From Enterococcus gilvus ATCC BAA-350 (GTDB lineage: Bacteria > Bacillota > Bacilli > Lactobacillales > Enterococcaceae): 64,000 nt of DNA. The stretch spans positions 434,001 through 498,000 of the forward strand of contig NZ_ASWH01000001.1 of assembly GCF_000407545.1 (NCBI RefSeq), read 5' to 3'. Positions 25,701 through 33,263 of the stretch are shown here, piece by piece. The notes under the pieces were generated by a model that saw only the letters and a list, made by a program, of their open reading frames with translations, ran no database searches and had not been told where the DNA came from. A program made the translations under genes and the position numbers. Each line of letters begins with the position of its first letter. Position 1 is the stretch's first letter.

Positions 25701-27606
25701 TGCGGACCTAGACGTGTTGAAAGTGAATGAGAAGGATGAGGGATTAGCAGGTGCGACCTTTGAGATCCTTAAAGAAGACGGAACAGAGACGGGCTTGAAA
25801 GCAGATACGGATGCCGAGGGCAAACTGTCCTTTACAGGCTTGCCGCTGGGCGAGTACTTGCTGAAGGAAAGCAAAGCACCAAACGGCTACGAGATCAATC
25901 CAGAGTATAAAGATGGAAAAGCGATCACGTTGACAGAGAATATGGCGGCGATCAAAGTCGTTAATAAAGAAACGGTCGCAAACAGTGTCGAGCTGACTAA
26001 AACGGATGAACAAACGAAGGACGTCTTAGCAGGTGCAAAATTCCGTCTAGAAAAAGCGGATGGCACTGTCATCAGCGAGAACCACGAAACAGGAACTGAC
26101 GGACGCTTCACCGTGAAGGATCTGACGATCGGAGACTACCAACTTGTGGAGACTGAAGCACCGACAGGCTACGCGCTGAATAAGACACCTGTGACCTTCT
26201 CGATCACCGAACGTCAAGGTCAAGTTGTCAATGTGACGAAAACCAACACCTTGTCGACCGGTTCAGTTATTTTGACCAAAGTGGATGAGCAGTCGAAGGA
26301 AACACTAAAAGGCGCGACCTTCCAATTACAGGACAAGGATGGAAAGACGCTGCAAGCGGATCTGATCACGGACGGCAACGGGAAATTAGAAGTTGCAGAT
26401 TTGGCTCCTGGAGATTACCAATTTGTGGAGACCCAAGCACCAACGGGTTACGAGAAAGACGCGTCACCACTAGAATTCACGATCACGAAAGCCCAGTCTA
26501 AAGCAGCAGAAGTAGAGAAAACCAATGCGAAGACACCTGTGAAACCAGGTTCGATCACCTTAACGAAGACGGACGAAAAAACGGGAGAAGCATTGTCTGG
26601 TGCGACCTTTGAGCTGAAAAATGAGAAAGGGACTGTGTTAGAGTCTGATCTTGTGACCGACAAATCAGGGAAAATCGTCCTTGAAACACAGGCGCCCGGC
26701 ACCTATCAATTGGTTGAGACAGAAGCACCAACAGGCTACGTGAAGGATACGACGCCCGTGACCTTTACAGTGAAGGATCAAGCAGAAACGATCGAACTGA
26801 AAAAGACTAATAAGGCCATCGTCACTGGCGCAGTGATTTTAGAAAAAATCGATGAAGCGACGAAACAGCCTCTACCTGGCGCAGAATTTGAGTTGCAAAC
26901 GCAAGAAGGCAAAACGATCAAAACGGATACGATGAGTACGGACGACAATGGCCGTTTAGCAGTGGAAAAATTGGCCCCAGGTAAGTACCAATTTGTGGAA
27001 ACCAAAGCGCCAGCCGGGTATCAACTGGATGCTAAGCCTGTGACATTTACCATCAAAGCAGACCAAACAAGTCCTGTATACGTAACGAAAACGAATAAGG
27101 GCAAGACGATCGACGGTCTTACTTGTACCGTGGCATTGAGAAAAATAGACAGCAAAACGGGTGAAGGCTTAGCCGATGCGACGTTTGCTTTGCAAGACCA
27201 ACGAGGCAACGTCTTAAAAGAAAATTTGAAGACCGATAAAACAGGGACGCTTGTTGTATCGGACTTAGAACCAGGCAAGTATCAACTAGCAGAGACAGAG
27301 GCACCTAAGGGCTATATCTTGAACACGAAACCAGTGACCTTCCAATTGACGACTGCGAAGAAACGAGTAGTGACAGTCAGAAAGGAAAACGTCAAGAAAC
27401 GGACAAGTGCCAAAGAGAAGGAGAAGGGCGGAACACAAACGTCGGATACGAACAAGTCACACACCACATATGGAAGCAATTACAGTGGTCGTAACCATAC
27501 GTATCTGCCTAAAACAGGCGAACAAAAATCAATGATCCTAGTGATCATGGGTGTTGTCGTGTTGCTTCTTTTAGCAGGGATCGTCTACATCAAACGTAAA
27601 AAATAA
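22732..27606 (+). CDS. LPXTG cell-wall adhesin with six SpaA/Cna-B-type domains
   Basis: 1624 residues. A Sec signal peptide (MKKKLVVVGLVMLLVLQILS, cut near AYA-QG) is followed by a Ser/Thr-rich linker (to about 110). A large region of collagen/fibrinogen-binding-type immunoglobulin-like domains runs to about 980. Six SpaA-like domains run from about 992 to 1543, each beginning like LTKTDE and ending in an E-box such as YQLVETEAPTGY that supports internal isopeptide bonds. The sorting signal LPKTGE starts at residue 1592, followed by a membrane span and KRKK. Start chosen to give a clean signal peptide; an in-frame ATG 20 codons earlier is possible. No sortase is adjacent, so the housekeeping enzyme would anchor it. 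Probably binds host matrix; ligand unknown. Confidence 0.9.
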   Translation: MKKKLVVVGLVMLLVLQILSPTFAYAQGTTESTTQSTKKESLSSAVKPPAASTSTAATSATTATTTTSSSKDQTADGNSTGSSAEATTASTTKEAAKKQARAAIADNIFSSVKMYKINGDEVKPNDTLPDMTGIKLALKFSFSNKNYQTGDTFTTQLPAQVAIAKDLSGDFSPMTSAKWTIDAATKKLTITFLEDNVSSEVYDLTLTTSLEKVNGIDEENQKVVFDTAPTPTTFSIDVTSSVDPGKNTTALTMDTLNPKKAMITSAFNLDRTDNNDRMYQVEGYNYGSKMSFESVNVYSSDVDFNGTLVGSKTLLTKDVDYTITYKNADSNRPVAEIKLLKSIGKKAVIAESVVSGIDGNNYVDESVAGNEYNYFYAYSYTNENGTQLNYTNASKAFVTLQPLEAKGKINPDTGNIDWEINYNFNEQPLTTSSQLLANLKDQGVELVDGSISIEKVKFNYTSENNYEVVSEGEGTSDFTITPDGKDSLSFTPKSATTQAYIVRYSTKITDPTERVIKNKVTNGTVTKEAQVSLIPNLLSKEAGTIDIFNRTMEWKITVNAEKYKMTNPVVHDYFIGAVKDYTGLTISKKISDTESVPLVENVDYKVTKFDENGSPVGAQPNVNGAPDSFNGGVRIDFLGDYNELKDTLVITIKTKIETSAEKTEIKNKATLNYGNSPGVIEYDAKGTFTDPYYTGGAKLAQTASTSGDYLYQNWLVFVNSTGANFNLTKMQDSLPAGTELVPGSLRFEEVTSQSMIDNIQRYLGTDYNLVPENSDAYPTKIDTVNNQVNLEFGNLGAKRVYVKYRTRVKRDWYVYNRLDNVAKVTYDDKTPAEYKASVYAYNYEYALLKSVAKDPVKENVANWTVTTRNITAGMPVQDPEITDTLTPGTTNAAYDPTSFVVTTATGEKISTDHYRLSFTGNTFKIAFSDYKAESNIQVKYNTVSEFPGGVKNNSQVNSSSYGALNAYYRQANTAVNLSFTNGSGTGVVKTADLDVLKVNEKDEGLAGATFEILKEDGTETGLKADTDAEGKLSFTGLPLGEYLLKESKAPNGYEINPEYKDGKAITLTENMAAIKVVNKETVANSVELTKTDEQTKDVLAGAKFRLEKADGTVISENHETGTDGRFTVKDLTIGDYQLVETEAPTGYALNKTPVTFSITERQGQVVNVTKTNTLSTGSVILTKVDEQSKETLKGATFQLQDKDGKTLQADLITDGNGKLEVADLAPGDYQFVETQAPTGYEKDASPLEFTITKAQSKAAEVEKTNAKTPVKPGSITLTKTDEKTGEALSGATFELKNEKGTVLESDLVTDKSGKIVLETQAPGTYQLVETEAPTGYVKDTTPVTFTVKDQAETIELKKTNKAIVTGAVILEKIDEATKQPLPGAEFELQTQEGKTIKTDTMSTDDNGRLAVEKLAPGKYQFVETKAPAGYQLDAKPVTFTIKADQTSPVYVTKTNKGKTIDGLTCTVALRKIDSKTGEGLADATFALQDQRGNVLKENLKTDKTGTLVVSDLEPGKYQLAETEAPKGYILNTKPVTFQLTTAKKRVVTVRKENVKKRTSAKEKEKGGTQTSDTNKSHTTYGSNYSGRNHTYLPKTGEQKSMILVIMGVVVLLLLAGIVYIKRKK

Positions 27607-27611
27607 GTAAC

Positions 27612-27649
27612 CAAAGATCCGGCTAGTCGACAGACTGGTCGGATCTTTG
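27612..27649 (+). terminator. Terminator-like hairpin after adhesin gene
   Basis: CAAAGATCCGGCTAGTC pairs with GACTGGTCGGATCTTTG around GACA. The stem is strong but the T-tail is broken (TCTCTC). Confidence 0.6.
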
Positions 27650-27774
27650 TCTCTCAGGGCAGCACATGGTATCTTTAAAGGAAATGGAAACGGAGATCGG
27701 TCAGGAAAGAATCCGATGTGGTTCTATTAAGGGCGTGTCGTTTCGCAGGGGCAAGAAGCAGGAGGTGCAGAGGA

Positions 27775-28281
27775 ATGAAAAAATCGCAATGGTACAGTGA
27801 TCAGTGGGGAAAGCCGACACATGACGATCGCTTGCTGTTTTTATTGCTGACGGTGGGGGTTTTTCAAGCAGGGTTAAGCTGGCAAGCTGCCGCAGGCAAA
27901 CGAACGGTGTTTGAACGGAATTTTTGCGGCATGGATTTTCGCAAAGTTGCGGCTTTCTTCCCAGAAGATGTCGAGCAGATCGCCAAGGACCCTGAGATGA
28001 TCCGCAATCATCGAAAGATCAAGGCAGTGGTGCAAAACGCACGTGCGATCGTAGGGCTCTTAGACGATTACGACAGCTTCGCAGCGTATCTGTGGGATTT
28101 TGTCGGCGGTGTGCCCATCCTTCATACGTATGAAATGTCTGATGAGGTTCCGAATACCTTGCCGGAGGCGACAGTGATCGCCAAGGACATGAAAAAAAGA
28201 GGCTTCACCTTCGTCGGCCCCGTGGTCACCTGCATGTTCCTAAAAGCGGCGGGGATCATCCAAGACCAAGTCATGGCGTAA
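27775..28281 (+). CDS. DNA-3-methyladenine glycosylase I-like protein (Tag-like, atypical)
   Basis: 168 residues from an ATG with AGGAGG upstream. Tag-family landmarks include WGKPTHDDRLLF, FQAGLSW, KRTVFERNF, IRNHRKIKAVVQNARA and KKRGFTFVGPVV. It lacks features of E. coli Tag: the N-terminal zinc cysteine in CGW, the C-terminal His-Cys zinc ligands (the chain ends about 10 residues early), and the pocket glutamate (E38 position is glycine before QAGLSW). Tag excises 3-methyladenine; whether this variant does is uncertain. It is a single gene between two terminators. Confidence 0.75.
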   Translation: MKKSQWYSDQWGKPTHDDRLLFLLLTVGVFQAGLSWQAAAGKRTVFERNFCGMDFRKVAAFFPEDVEQIAKDPEMIRNHRKIKAVVQNARAIVGLLDDYDSFAAYLWDFVGGVPILHTYEMSDEVPNTLPEATVIAKDMKKRGFTFVGPVVTCMFLKAAGIIQDQVMA

Positions 28282-28288
28282 AAAATAG

Positions 28289-28338
28289 AAAGTACCGTTT
28301 ATGTTGTAGGCTCCCTACAGCATAAACGGTACTTTTTT
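28289..28338. terminator. Bidirectional terminator
   Basis: AAAGTACCGTTTATGTTGTAGG pairs with CCTACAGCATAAACGGTACTTT, one mismatch, with an A-rich and a T7 flank. Shared by the Tag-like and convergent DeoR genes. Confidence 0.92.
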
Positions 28339-29111
28339 TAAATGCTTTCGATGCGTTTGATGCCATTTTTGTACATTTCATCCATCAGCTTCTTATCGGT
28401 CTGATCGTCGGTGATCAGCAAGTCGATCTGGTCAAGCGGCAGGAAGGTGTACAGGGCACGGCGCCCGATCTTTGTGTGATCGGTCACGACGATCTTCTTT
28501 GCGGAGGCATCGATCATGTTTTTCTTCGTGGTGATCAGCAGCTCATTAAAATGCGTCAAGCCCTTTTCGACATTGAGGGCAGGCGTGGCAATGAAGACCT
28601 TATCGACACTTAGCTGTTTAAGGGAGTCATTGGCAATTTGTCCGTTCAACATAAAGCTGTCATGGAAAAGGGTCCCGCCAGTAACGATGGTGGTGATGTT
28701 TCGATTGGAGCGCAAGACAGAGGCGATATTGACATCGTTGGTGATGATCGTAATGTCCTGCAGCTGGGGCATCTCATTTAGAGTTCGTGCGATCTGTAGA
28801 GTCGTCGTCCCCGAATCTAAGATGATGGCTTCCCCGCTGTTGATGTAATTCGTGGCGTACTTTCCGATACGGGTCTTCTCCAGCATATTTTCAGTGGCAC
28901 GATCTTCAAAGGCGGGTTCGTCCTGTTTGATGCTTGCGGGAACGACGCCGCCGTGAATCCTGACGACTGAGCCTTGCGCTTCAAGTTCATCAAGATCTCT
29001 GCGGATCGTCGTCTCATGCACTTTAAAAAGTTCAGACAATTGGGATACAGAGATAAATTGCTTCTTCTCAATGGTTTCCAGTAATTTTATTCGACGCTCT
29101 CCTGTTAGCAT
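28338..29111 (-). CDS. DeoR-family transcriptional repressor
   Basis: An N-terminal helix-turn-helix (FISVSQLSELFKVHETTIRRDL, residues about 18-40, then VVRIHGG) and a DeoR sensor domain with ILDSGTTTLQIA and IITNDVNIA. The length of 257 residues is normal. Such repressors sense phosphorylated sugars. It is divergent from the PTS operon starting at 29484, with palindromic operator candidates in between, so it very likely represses that operon. Confidence 0.9.
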   Translation of the reverse strand: MLTGERRIKLLETIEKKQFISVSQLSELFKVHETTIRRDLDELEAQGSVVRIHGGVVPASIKQDEPAFEDRATENMLEKTRIGKYATNYINSGEAIILDSGTTTLQIARTLNEMPQLQDITIITNDVNIASVLRSNRNITTIVTGGTLFHDSFMLNGQIANDSLKQLSVDKVFIATPALNVEKGLTHFNELLITTKKNMIDASAKKIVVTDHTKIGRRALYTFLPLDQIDLLITDDQTDKKLMDEMYKNGIKRIESI

Positions 29112-29389
29112 TTTTCTTCATCCTCTCGCTTTCACAGTAACAATTGTTACTTGAGAAAGGCGTTTTCATCCCCTAGTCTATGGAAAATAATGGAAAGTGT
29201 CAATATATAAAGCCTCTAAACGTGCAAAAACGAGCTTTTATGAGTGTTTCTATTCTGACAATCATTTAAGGAGACGAGCGGGGGACTTCGGACGTTAAAG
29301 TAGTCCAATCAACCAGAAGCGTGTTTTTTTATATCAAGAAAAAGATTGACGAGTCAAATAATCGAAGGCTTTCACCATGATATTTTAAA

Positions 29390-29428
29390 AATAAAGCGTT
29401 TACAAAGAGTTGTATTCGATGTTATACT
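29390..29428 (+). promoter_or_regulatory. Promoter with overlapping CcpA-like cre site
   Basis: TTTACA (29399-29404), an 18-bp spacer and TATACT (29423-29428). The segment at 29390-29404 matches 13 of 15 positions of the enterococcal cre consensus and covers the -35 box, which would give glucose repression. Confidence 0.6.
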
Positions 29429-29464
29429 CGTTAACGAGCGAAAAAGAGTTTTAACGAGCGCTCG
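29427..29464. promoter_or_regulatory. Operator candidates for the DeoR repressor
   Basis: A 12-bp perfect palindrome CTCGTTAACGAG touches the -10 box. The 10-mer TTAACGAGCG occurs at 29431 and again exactly 20 bp later at 29451. The second copy extends into the palindrome CGAGCGCTCG. Two sites two helical turns apart fit cooperative repressor binding. Confidence 0.65.
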
Positions 29465-29483
29465 AAAACGAGGAGGGAAATGA

Positions 29484-30557
29484 ATGGGACAGTCGGTTGA
29501 ATCAACAGTTTTTAGTCTGGTTGAGCCAGGAGTAATTAAAGAAGTAACTAAAACGCGAGCCCTTCCAGATGGTTGGGTAGCGGTAGAACCAACATATGCA
29601 AGTATCTGCCATGCAGATCTAAGATATTTCGCAGGGCTGCGTCGTCCAGAGGCGTTAGCGAAGAAATTACCGATGGCGCTGCTGCACGAAGGAATCGGTG
29701 TCGTGACAGACAGCCAATCGGAAAAATTCTCCGTGGGGGATCGGGTCGTTGTTGTACCGAATATCCCTGGTCAGATCCTGCATCCAGAGATCGATCAGAA
29801 GCCGGATGTGCCGGTGAATTATTCAAAAGGGAACGCCTTTTTAGGGAGCGGTTACGATGGCATGGCGCAAAGTCGTCTAGTCCACCCAGAAGAATGTCTG
29901 GTACGAATTCCAGAGGAGATTCCTAATGAGATCGCTGTGTTAGCGGAACTTTCGTCTGTTTCTCATCATGCGATCAGTCATGTTGAAGACAAATTGAAAA
30001 AAGCCGATACACGAGTGGCACTTTTTGGAGATGGCCCTGTCGGCTACTTTACGGCAGTGATGTTGAAATACTTATATGGAGTAGACGCGGAGCGCTTTGT
30101 TGTCTTTGGTGCCGCAGATGATAAGCTCGCTAATTTTGATTTCGCGCGAACAGAAAATGTTTTGACTTACGATTTTGAACATTCATCAGAGAAATTTGAT
30201 GTTTTGATCGAATGTACTGGCGGAAAATTCAGCGAAAGTGCATTGAACCAGGCGATCGAGATCGCGGATTCGTTAGCAGACATCATTTTCATGGGTGTTA
30301 CAGAAGAATTAGTTCCGATCGACACACGGGATATTTTGGAAAAGGGCATCACGGCTCACGGAAGCAGCCGGTCCTCAACGCGTGATTTTGAAGCAGTCGT
30401 TGAAGGCATGAAAAAACCTGAGTACCGAGCAGCGTTGAGTAAAATCTTGCCTGAGCAGATCGTTGAGATCTCGGCAGGCGAAGACTTTAGAAAAATGATG
30501 GCGAAGTTTGTTGAGAACCCAGGCTGGAACAAAACAGTGATGCACTTTAATTGGTAA
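29484..30557 (+). CDS. Medium-chain dehydrogenase, TarJ/ribitol-5-phosphate dehydrogenase-like
   Basis: 357 residues resembling the TarJ family: ASICHADLRYFAG, KLPMALLHEGIG, a nucleotide-binding ALFGDGPVGYFTAV segment near residue 175, FGAADDKL and HGSSRSSTRDF. TarJ-type enzymes interconvert ribulose 5-phosphate and ribitol 5-phosphate. The typical four-cysteine structural zinc loop is absent. As first gene of a mannose-type PTS operon it probably oxidises an imported polyol phosphate; the ribitol operon of Lactobacillus casei has the same logic (GlpR/DeoR-type repressor, mannose PTS, ribitol-5-phosphate dehydrogenase). AGGAGG precedes the start. Confidence 0.75.
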   Translation: MGQSVESTVFSLVEPGVIKEVTKTRALPDGWVAVEPTYASICHADLRYFAGLRRPEALAKKLPMALLHEGIGVVTDSQSEKFSVGDRVVVVPNIPGQILHPEIDQKPDVPVNYSKGNAFLGSGYDGMAQSRLVHPEECLVRIPEEIPNEIAVLAELSSVSHHAISHVEDKLKKADTRVALFGDGPVGYFTAVMLKYLYGVDAERFVVFGAADDKLANFDFARTENVLTYDFEHSSEKFDVLIECTGGKFSESALNQAIEIADSLADIIFMGVTEELVPIDTRDILEKGITAHGSSRSSTRDFEAVVEGMKKPEYRAALSKILPEQIVEISAGEDFRKMMAKFVENPGWNKTVMHFNW

Positions 30558-30585
30558 CAGAGACGAGAAAAGAGAGGTGTCGTAG

Positions 30586-31017
30586 ATGACAGGAATATTG
30601 ATCGTTACTCATGGCGAGATGGCGACAGGGATCATGGATAGCTTGAGCCTGATCATGGGCGAGCAGGAGCAATACCAGACATTGGGTCTGAAGCACGGCG
30701 ATGACATTGTAGAATTCAGTGAAAAGATCCAAGCAGGGATCTGTGCACTGGATAAAGGAGACGGGGTATTGGTGCTGGTCGATTTGTTTTCAGCAAGTCC
30801 TTACAACCAAGCGGCCCTTTGCTTCAATAAGTTGAAGGACCACCGCTACCGTTTGATCTCTGGCGTGAATCTGCCAATGATCATCGAATCCTTCAATCAG
30901 CGGATGATCGGTGCGGATCTGGACACGATGTATCAAGCAGCGATGACCGCAGGCAAGGATGGGATCAAAGAATTTTTAGAGGAAATGGCGAAGCTGGAGA
31001 ATAAAGCGAATCTATAA
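30586..31017 (+). CDS. PTS mannose-family EIIA component
   Basis: 143 residues. The N-terminal GILIVTHGEMATG places the phosphorylated histidine at H9. The segment GVLVLVDLFSASPYN is typical of ManX-type EIIA. It accepts phosphate from HPr and passes it to EIIB encoded next, 38 bases downstream. Confidence 0.92.
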   Translation: MTGILIVTHGEMATGIMDSLSLIMGEQEQYQTLGLKHGDDIVEFSEKIQAGICALDKGDGVLVLVDLFSASPYNQAALCFNKLKDHRYRLISGVNLPMIIESFNQRMIGADLDTMYQAAMTAGKDGIKEFLEEMAKLENKANL

Positions 31018-31055
31018 AAAATAGATCCTATAAAAAGAAGAATGGATGTGTAGAA

Positions 31056-31529
31056 ATGGGAGAAATCGTATTAGCAAGAATCGATGATCGTTTGATTCAT
31101 GGGCAGGTAATGACAGCCTGGCTGCAATTTACCGGAGGAAACCACATCGTTATCGTGGATGACGCAACAGCAGGGGATGAGTTCACGAAGTCGATCATGT
31201 CAATGGCTGTACCAAACGGCATCAAGTTGTCGATTTTAGGTGTAGCAGACGGCGCGGAATTATTAGCCGCGATTCCAGACGGACACCGCATCATTGTTTT
31301 GGCGAAAGAGCCGCAAACGTACTTGCAGCTGATCGAAAAGGGCGTGACCTTCGATGAGATCATCATTGGCGGCATGGGCGCACGGAAAGACCGCAAGACG
31401 TTCCACAAAAATATCTCGGCTTCTGAAGAAGAAAAGGAAACCTTCCGAGGAATCATCTCGCACGGCGTAAAAATGAAGATTCATGTTATTCCTGACCAAG
31501 GGTCACAAGCAATTGAAGGATTGCTATAA
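31056..31529 (+). CDS. PTS mannose-family EIIB component
   Basis: 157 residues with the active-site segment RIDDRLIHGQV; H15 is the expected phosphorylation site. Also typical are VDDATAGDEF and IIGGMGARKDRK. Cytoplasmic partner of the EIIC/EIID pair that follows. Confidence 0.93.
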   Translation: MGEIVLARIDDRLIHGQVMTAWLQFTGGNHIVIVDDATAGDEFTKSIMSMAVPNGIKLSILGVADGAELLAAIPDGHRIIVLAKEPQTYLQLIEKGVTFDEIIIGGMGARKDRKTFHKNISASEEEKETFRGIISHGVKMKIHVIPDQGSQAIEGLL

Positions 31530-31555
31530 AATAATTTCATAAAGGAAGTGGAGAA

Positions 31556-32323
31556 ATGAAAATTAGTCTTATCCAAGCAATTTTAATCGGTGTCGTTTAT
31601 TATCTTGGAATCAATGGGACCCCCTGGCTCTCATTGGTGGGGACCCATGGATGGATGCGTCCATTAGTCAATGGGACGGTGGTAGGGTTGATCTTGGGTG
31701 ACCCCGTTCAAGGATGTATCATCGGGGCAGCGATCAACTTACCGTATCTAGCCTTTATCTCAGCCGGTGGGACTGTAGCGATGGACCCAGCACTTGCAGG
31801 GACATTGGGCACGGCGTTGGCAATGGCGGCAAAAGTTGAACCGGCTGTTGCTGTGACATTGGCTGTACCGATCGGATTATTAGGGACACTGATCTGGGTA
31901 GCGCATATGACGGTAGATATTACGTTCGTCCATATGGCGGATAAAGCAGCTGAAGAAGGGAAAATCGATCGGATCAACTGGCTTCACATCGTTCCACCGC
32001 AATTATTTTTACTATTGATCACTGTTGTACCGGTTGCACTGGCGGCTTATCTAGGCGCGGATGCAGTAGAAGGAATCGTAGACGCGTTGAGCGGTCGTCC
32101 GTTGGATGTTCTTTCAGCGATCGGCGGGATTCTGCCAGCGTTAGGGATCGCGATGAACTTACGTGCCATGAATGGCAAGGGAACGCTGTTGTTCTTTACC
32201 TTTGGCTTTATGCTTGCCATCTACTCTGGCTTGCCATCTGTGCCGATCGCTGTATTCGCAGGGATCATCGGGTATGTCTTCACGGAGTTGTATTTGAAAG
32301 ATAAAAATGGAGGGCTGGTGTAA
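31556..32323 (+). CDS. PTS mannose-family EIIC component
   Basis: 255 residues with multiple membrane spans. It has the family segments GLILGDPVQGCIIGAAINL and GGILPALGIAMNL. The stop overlaps the EIID start by one base (TAATG), so the two are coupled. Forms the sugar channel together with EIID. Confidence 0.93.
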   Translation: MKISLIQAILIGVVYYLGINGTPWLSLVGTHGWMRPLVNGTVVGLILGDPVQGCIIGAAINLPYLAFISAGGTVAMDPALAGTLGTALAMAAKVEPAVAVTLAVPIGLLGTLIWVAHMTVDITFVHMADKAAEEGKIDRINWLHIVPPQLFLLLITVVPVALAAYLGADAVEGIVDALSGRPLDVLSAIGGILPALGIAMNLRAMNGKGTLLFFTFGFMLAIYSGLPSVPIAVFAGIIGYVFTELYLKDKNGGLV

Positions 32324-33180
32324 TGGATCAGACTGCAGAAGTAAAAAAAGAAAAGCTATTAACGAAAAAAGACGTTGTGAAAGCCTTCTGGCGTTGGACC
32401 TTCTTTTCTCACGCCAATTATAACTATGAGCGTCTGCAAGCGACAGGTGTCGTCCATGCCTTCAGTCCGATCTTAAAAAAATTGTACGGTAAAGACGAAG
32501 ATGAGATGAAATCTGCATTGGAACGCCACATGCAGTTCTTCAACACAGAGCCTTCCTTTGGCGGTCCGATCTTAGCAATGACGATCGCGATGGAAGAAGA
32601 ACGGGCGCTCGGTGCGGACATCAATGACCAAACCATCAACGGCTTGAAAACGGGGCTGATGGGACCGTTAGCCGGGATCGGCGATACGTTATGGCAAGGA
32701 ACCTTGATCCCGATCCTGCTGTCCTTCACGTTGCCATTCGGCGCGGACGGGAACATTTTTATGGGACCCGTGATGTTCTTCGCGCTTCACTGGATCATTA
32801 TGACAGTCATCGCCTACTTCCTATGGATTCAAGGGTATGAGCAAGGGAAGGAAGGGATTCAAAAGATGATGGCAGGCGGCCGCTTGTCCTACATCATGAC
32901 CTTCTCGCAAACCTTAGGGGCGATCGTGATCGGCTCATTAGCAGCGAACTTCGTAAAAATCGCGACGCCACTGAGTATTCATTTGAGTGGGAAGGAAAAC
33001 CTTTCGATCCAAACGGATGTACTGGATGCGCTGGTCAAGGGAATCTTGCCGCTGGGCGTGACCTTATTGACCTACTATTTATTGAAGCATAAAAAATACA
33101 CACCAACCAAAGTATTAGTCATCCAAATCGTTGGCGGCGCGATCTTAGCCGCGATCGGCTTGATCGTAAACTCAATATAA
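32323..33180 (+). CDS. PTS mannose-family EIID component
   Basis: 285 residues. LTKKDVVKAFWRW at the N-terminus, FFNTEPSFGGPILAMTIAME and GLMGPLAGIGDTLWQGT are diagnostic of EIID. Membrane partner of EIIC. Confidence 0.94.
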   Translation: MDQTAEVKKEKLLTKKDVVKAFWRWTFFSHANYNYERLQATGVVHAFSPILKKLYGKDEDEMKSALERHMQFFNTEPSFGGPILAMTIAMEEERALGADINDQTINGLKTGLMGPLAGIGDTLWQGTLIPILLSFTLPFGADGNIFMGPVMFFALHWIIMTVIAYFLWIQGYEQGKEGIQKMMAGGRLSYIMTFSQTLGAIVIGSLAANFVKIATPLSIHLSGKENLSIQTDVLDALVKGILPLGVTLLTYYLLKHKKYTPTKVLVIQIVGGAILAAIGLIVNSI

Positions 33181-33185
33181 GCTGG

Positions 33186-33231
33186 AAACGACGTTAGGAA
33201 CATGATACACAGGTATCTGACGTCGTTTTTT
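33186..33231 (+). terminator. Hairpin between PTS genes and the second dehydrogenase gene
   Basis: AAACGACGTTAG pairs with CTGACGTCGTTT (one wobble), followed by T6. It may set a higher level for transport genes than for the last two enzymes. Confidence 0.75.
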
Positions 33232-33263
33232 CTGATGGCGGAAGAAGGAAAGGGCGAATAATT

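Larger units (their letters stand above)
29112..29483. other. 372-bp divergent regulatory gap, DeoR gene / PTS operon
   Basis: No protein frame. The right end holds a CcpA-like site, a promoter and two palindromes directly before the PTS operon (listed separately). A further GACGAGCGGG occurs near 29273, resembling the downstream repeat. The middle part is AT-rich and otherwise plain. Confidence 0.6.
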
